NCBI GenBank assembly: GCA_003288255.1
Contig: CP026600.1
Location: 2,666,001-2,730,000, forward strand
DNA from: Clostridiaceae bacterium 14S0207
GTDB lineage: Bacteria > Bacillota > Clostridia > Clostridiales > Clostridiaceae
DNA length: 64,000 nt
Direction of reading: 5' to 3'
The notes beneath the pieces are model-generated. The model saw nothing but the letters and a program-made list of their open reading frames with translations, ran no database searches and had not been told where the DNA came from. The translations under genes and the position numbers were made by a program. Positions 58,591-64,000 of this stretch are shown in pieces. The stretch's first letter is position 1; each line of letters opens with the position of its first letter.

Positions 58591-59271
58591 TTAAATATAA
58601 AATTCTCCATTATAAAGTTTAGTCTCTAAAGAAATGTTTAATTCCTCATATCTACTCATTACTCTAATAAATAATATTCTTATTAACAAAGCTGTTGATT
58701 TATAAGAATTTCTAAGTCCTTTATAACCAAATCTTAAATCTTGTGCCACATATAATTCCCTTGATTCTTCTAAAAATATAAAAATAAATCTATATATTAA
58801 AATCATTATTTCTATAAAAGTTTTAGATAATCTCAAAGTTTTAAAAACCTGAATTAGTTGATTCATAGGAATTGTAAGTGCAAAAAAATAAGTTGATGCT
58901 AAACTACTTAATGCTCTGCAAAACAATAACATTCCCTGTTCCATCCCTAACTTTGTAATTCCCACATAATAAGAACCTAATTTTAAATGAAATAGAAATA
59001 CATCTTTAGTAGTAGCAATTGAAAAAATCATAGTAATTATACTAACCATTAAAAAAATAAATGGAATACTTAAAAGTTTTAAATACTTTTTTAATGAAAT
59101 CCTTACTACATACATCGTAAGTAAAGATAAAAAAATTAAAATTCCTCCAAAAACAAAAATATTTTTATTTGATAAGCTAAATATTAAAATACTCAAAGAA
59201 AAAAGAAATTTTGTCATGGGATTAAGGTCTTTTAACCTGTTAGTATATGCATATTTGTCAATTAAAAGCAT
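58591..59271 (-). CDS. cbiQ: Cobalt ECF transporter transmembrane protein CbiQ
   Basis: 226 aa EcfT-type membrane protein with about five hydrophobic segments (for example FLFSLSILIFSLS, LLSIPFIFLMVSIITMIFSIA, MILIYRFIFIFL) and the coupling helix ELYVAQDLRFGYKGLRNS. First gene after the cobalamin riboswitch and 62 bp before cbiO, which it partners. Confidence 0.92.
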   Translation of the reverse strand: MLLIDKYAYTNRLKDLNPMTKFLFSLSILIFSLSNKNIFVFGGILIFLSLLTMYVVRISLKKYLKLLSIPFIFLMVSIITMIFSIATTKDVFLFHLKLGSYYVGITKLGMEQGMLLFCRALSSLASTYFFALTIPMNQLIQVFKTLRLSKTFIEIMILIYRFIFIFLEESRELYVAQDLRFGYKGLRNSYKSTALLIRILFIRVMSRYEELNISLETKLYNGEFYI

Positions 59272-59297
59272 ATTAAGGACTCCCTCTTAAAATTTAT

Positions 59298-59334
59298 AAA
59301 AAATCCCTAGTCTCTTATTCGGACTAGGGATTTT
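59298..59334 (-). terminator. Riboswitch expression-platform terminator
   Basis: 12-bp perfect stem AAATCCCTAGTC/GACTAGGGATTT with a 9-base loop followed by TTTTTT on the minus strand, lying 27 bases before cbiQ. Formation when cobalamin is bound would stop transcription of the operon. Confidence 0.85.
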
Positions 59335-59454
59335 ATACTTGGTAAAATATTCAGAAATGAATAAAATTATATCTAATAACTTTTATAATAATGTATTTCT
59401 ACCTACTATAAGTTGTATCGATTAAGTATCACTCTTCCCTCCGAAGATCACTTA

Positions 59455-59621
59455 AAAATTTAGGTAGGTCTCCTGACTCTAGAATTATCTTACTCCTCAT
59501 CCTTCCCATAAATCTTATGACCTACAGTGGTTATTATGAGTTTCATCCTCTATTACAGTAGCGGGGGCTGTAGTGGCTTTTAACCATTTTCCCTTTTAAT
59601 CTATTGCAGAACCTAAATTTA
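59455..59621 (-). ncRNA. Cobalamin riboswitch aptamer
   Basis: Minus strand carries the hallmark segments in order: AAAAGGGAA, AAAAGCCACTACAG, the CCCGCTACTGT B12-box core, GATGAA, a GGGAAGG stretch, AGGAGTAAGAT and GAGTCAGGAGACCTACC. The outer P1 stem pairs AAATTTAGG with CCTAAATTT. B12 (adenosylcobalamin) binding to this family is established; expected outcome is shut-off of cbiQO-hem when B12 is plentiful. Confidence 0.93.
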
Positions 59622-59662
59622 CTTGTATATTAAATTTTATAATTAACTCTCTTGTATTTTTA

Positions 59663-59691
59663 ATAATATCACATAAATATACATTCTTCAA
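59663..59691 (-). promoter_or_regulatory. Promoter of the cobalamin-riboswitch operon
   Basis: Minus strand TTGAAG (59686-59691), 17-bp spacer, TATTAT (59663-59668), about 40 bases upstream of the aptamer. Confidence 0.65.
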
Positions 59692-59712
59692 CAAACTTAC
59701 TTTGTTTTTAGG

Positions 59713-59748
59713 TAAAAAAATAAAAGCATCAATTCTTCGATGCTTTTA
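59713..59748 (-). terminator. Terminator of rrn operon 3
   Basis: ATAAAAGCATC/GATGCTTTTAT stem with a short loop, then TTTTTTT on the minus strand, starting directly at the tRNA-Gly 3' end. Confidence 0.85.
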
Positions 59749-59824
59749 TGGAGCGGGAAACGGGGCTCAAACCCGCGACCTCCACCTTGGCAAGGTGGCG
59801 CTCTATCAACTGAGCTATTCCCGC
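59749..59824 (-). tRNA. tRNA-Gly (anticodon GCC)
   Basis: 76 nt with encoded CCA; acceptor GCGGGAA/TTCCCGC, loop TTGCCAA. It takes the place that tRNA-Asn has in operons 1 and 2. Confidence 0.97.
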
Positions 59825-59831
59825 ATATATA

Positions 59832-59948
59832 ACCTGGCGACGTCTTACTCTCCCACAAGGCTGCCCCTGCAGTACCATCAGCGCTGTAAAGCTTAACTTG
59901 CCTGTTCGGTATGGAAAGGAGTGTTACCTTTACGCCATTGTCACCAGA
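59832..59948 (-). rRNA. rrf: 5S rRNA, operon 3
   Basis: About 117 nt. Differs from the other two copies at several positions (for example the closing stem reads CTGGTGA/ACCTGG style and AGGAGTG replaces GGGGTG in one arm). End positions approximate. Confidence 0.94.
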
Positions 59949-60023
59949 TTTACATTATTTATTGTTGTTAGACGGTATACATGAGAGATTGTTCTCTCAA
60001 AATTGTATAATGAATATTTATTT

Positions 60024-62933
<2,910 letters not shown>

Positions 62934-63080
62934 TATCATGAGTAACTGATTTGTTAATCAGTACTAAATTTATTTATATATTCATTATACAATTTTCAAA
63001 GAACAATCATTGAAGAATATTAATCCTTCAAAATTAAACAGAGTAGATACTCGCTACTATAAGAACATCGTCTTATAGAA

Positions 63081-64000
<920 letters not shown>

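Noticed and set aside
59702-59896. Plus-strand 64-aa ORF over tRNA-Gly and 5S
   Set aside because: It is antisense to two RNA genes and a terminator; no coding support.

Overview
The window is low-GC DNA outside the rRNA genes. Its gene content and order (S10/str operons, rpoBC, L10/L12, L11/L1, nusG, secE, L33, SigH, DisA, RadA, ClpC), strong AGGAGG ribosome binding sites, TTG/GTG starts and 16S sequence all point to Clostridium sensu stricto. The exact species cannot be settled by eye. Almost every gene lies on the minus strand, as expected for one replichore near the origin with highly expressed genes co-oriented with replication. Only a 134-aa gene (27604) and a two-component system (35704-37888) are on the plus strand.

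Reading down the minus strand from the right edge: a third, partial rrn operon (59749-64000, ending in tRNA-Gly) is followed by a cobalamin riboswitch (about 59298-59621). The riboswitch heads a long operon cbiQ-cbiO-hemA-(precorrin-2 dehydrogenase)-hemC-cobA/hemD-hemB-hemL, which imports cobalt and makes the tetrapyrrole precursor of B12/siroheme. A patatin-like phospholipase gene follows. Next come two complete rrn operons in tandem (38718-49565), offset by exactly 5831 bp, each 16S-23S-5S-tRNA-Asn.

From 38.5 to 33.4 kb lie three tiny unknown genes, a two-component system, a divergent ABC exporter split by an apparent one-base frameshift, and a 74-aa orphan. Then come clpC (without the usual ctsR-mcsA-mcsB partners in front), radA, disA, the 134-aa gene, a PIN-TRAM membrane protein, ispD, cysS, a stand-alone ribosomal protein S4 paralogue, mrnC-rlmB-yacP-sigH, tRNA-Thr and tuf copy 2.

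The rest is the translation/transcription supercluster: rpmG-secE-nusG-rplK-rplA; rplJ-rplL behind an L10 leader; rpoB-rpoC; an L7Ae-like gene; rpsL-rpsG-fusA-tuf copy 1; and the start of the S10 operon (rpsJ-rplC-rplD-rplW-rplB). Clear sigma-A type promoters with 17-bp spacers can be read before rpsJ, rpoB, rplJ, rpmG and the rrn operons.

The most interesting local signal is in front of the extra S4 gene (23065-23658). Two 15-bp 7-1-7 palindromes of Fur/Zur/PerR type are spaced 31 bp centre to centre, and one sits on the -35 element. The S4 protein lacks three of the four zinc-ligand cysteines of the zinc form. This looks like a metal-responsive ribosomal protein swap. Other points worth a look are the B12 riboswitch controlling the whole hem block, the frameshifted ABC exporter, a copy-specific 23S change beside the sarcin-ricin loop, and the three-gene microcluster with an 8-bp inverted repeat.
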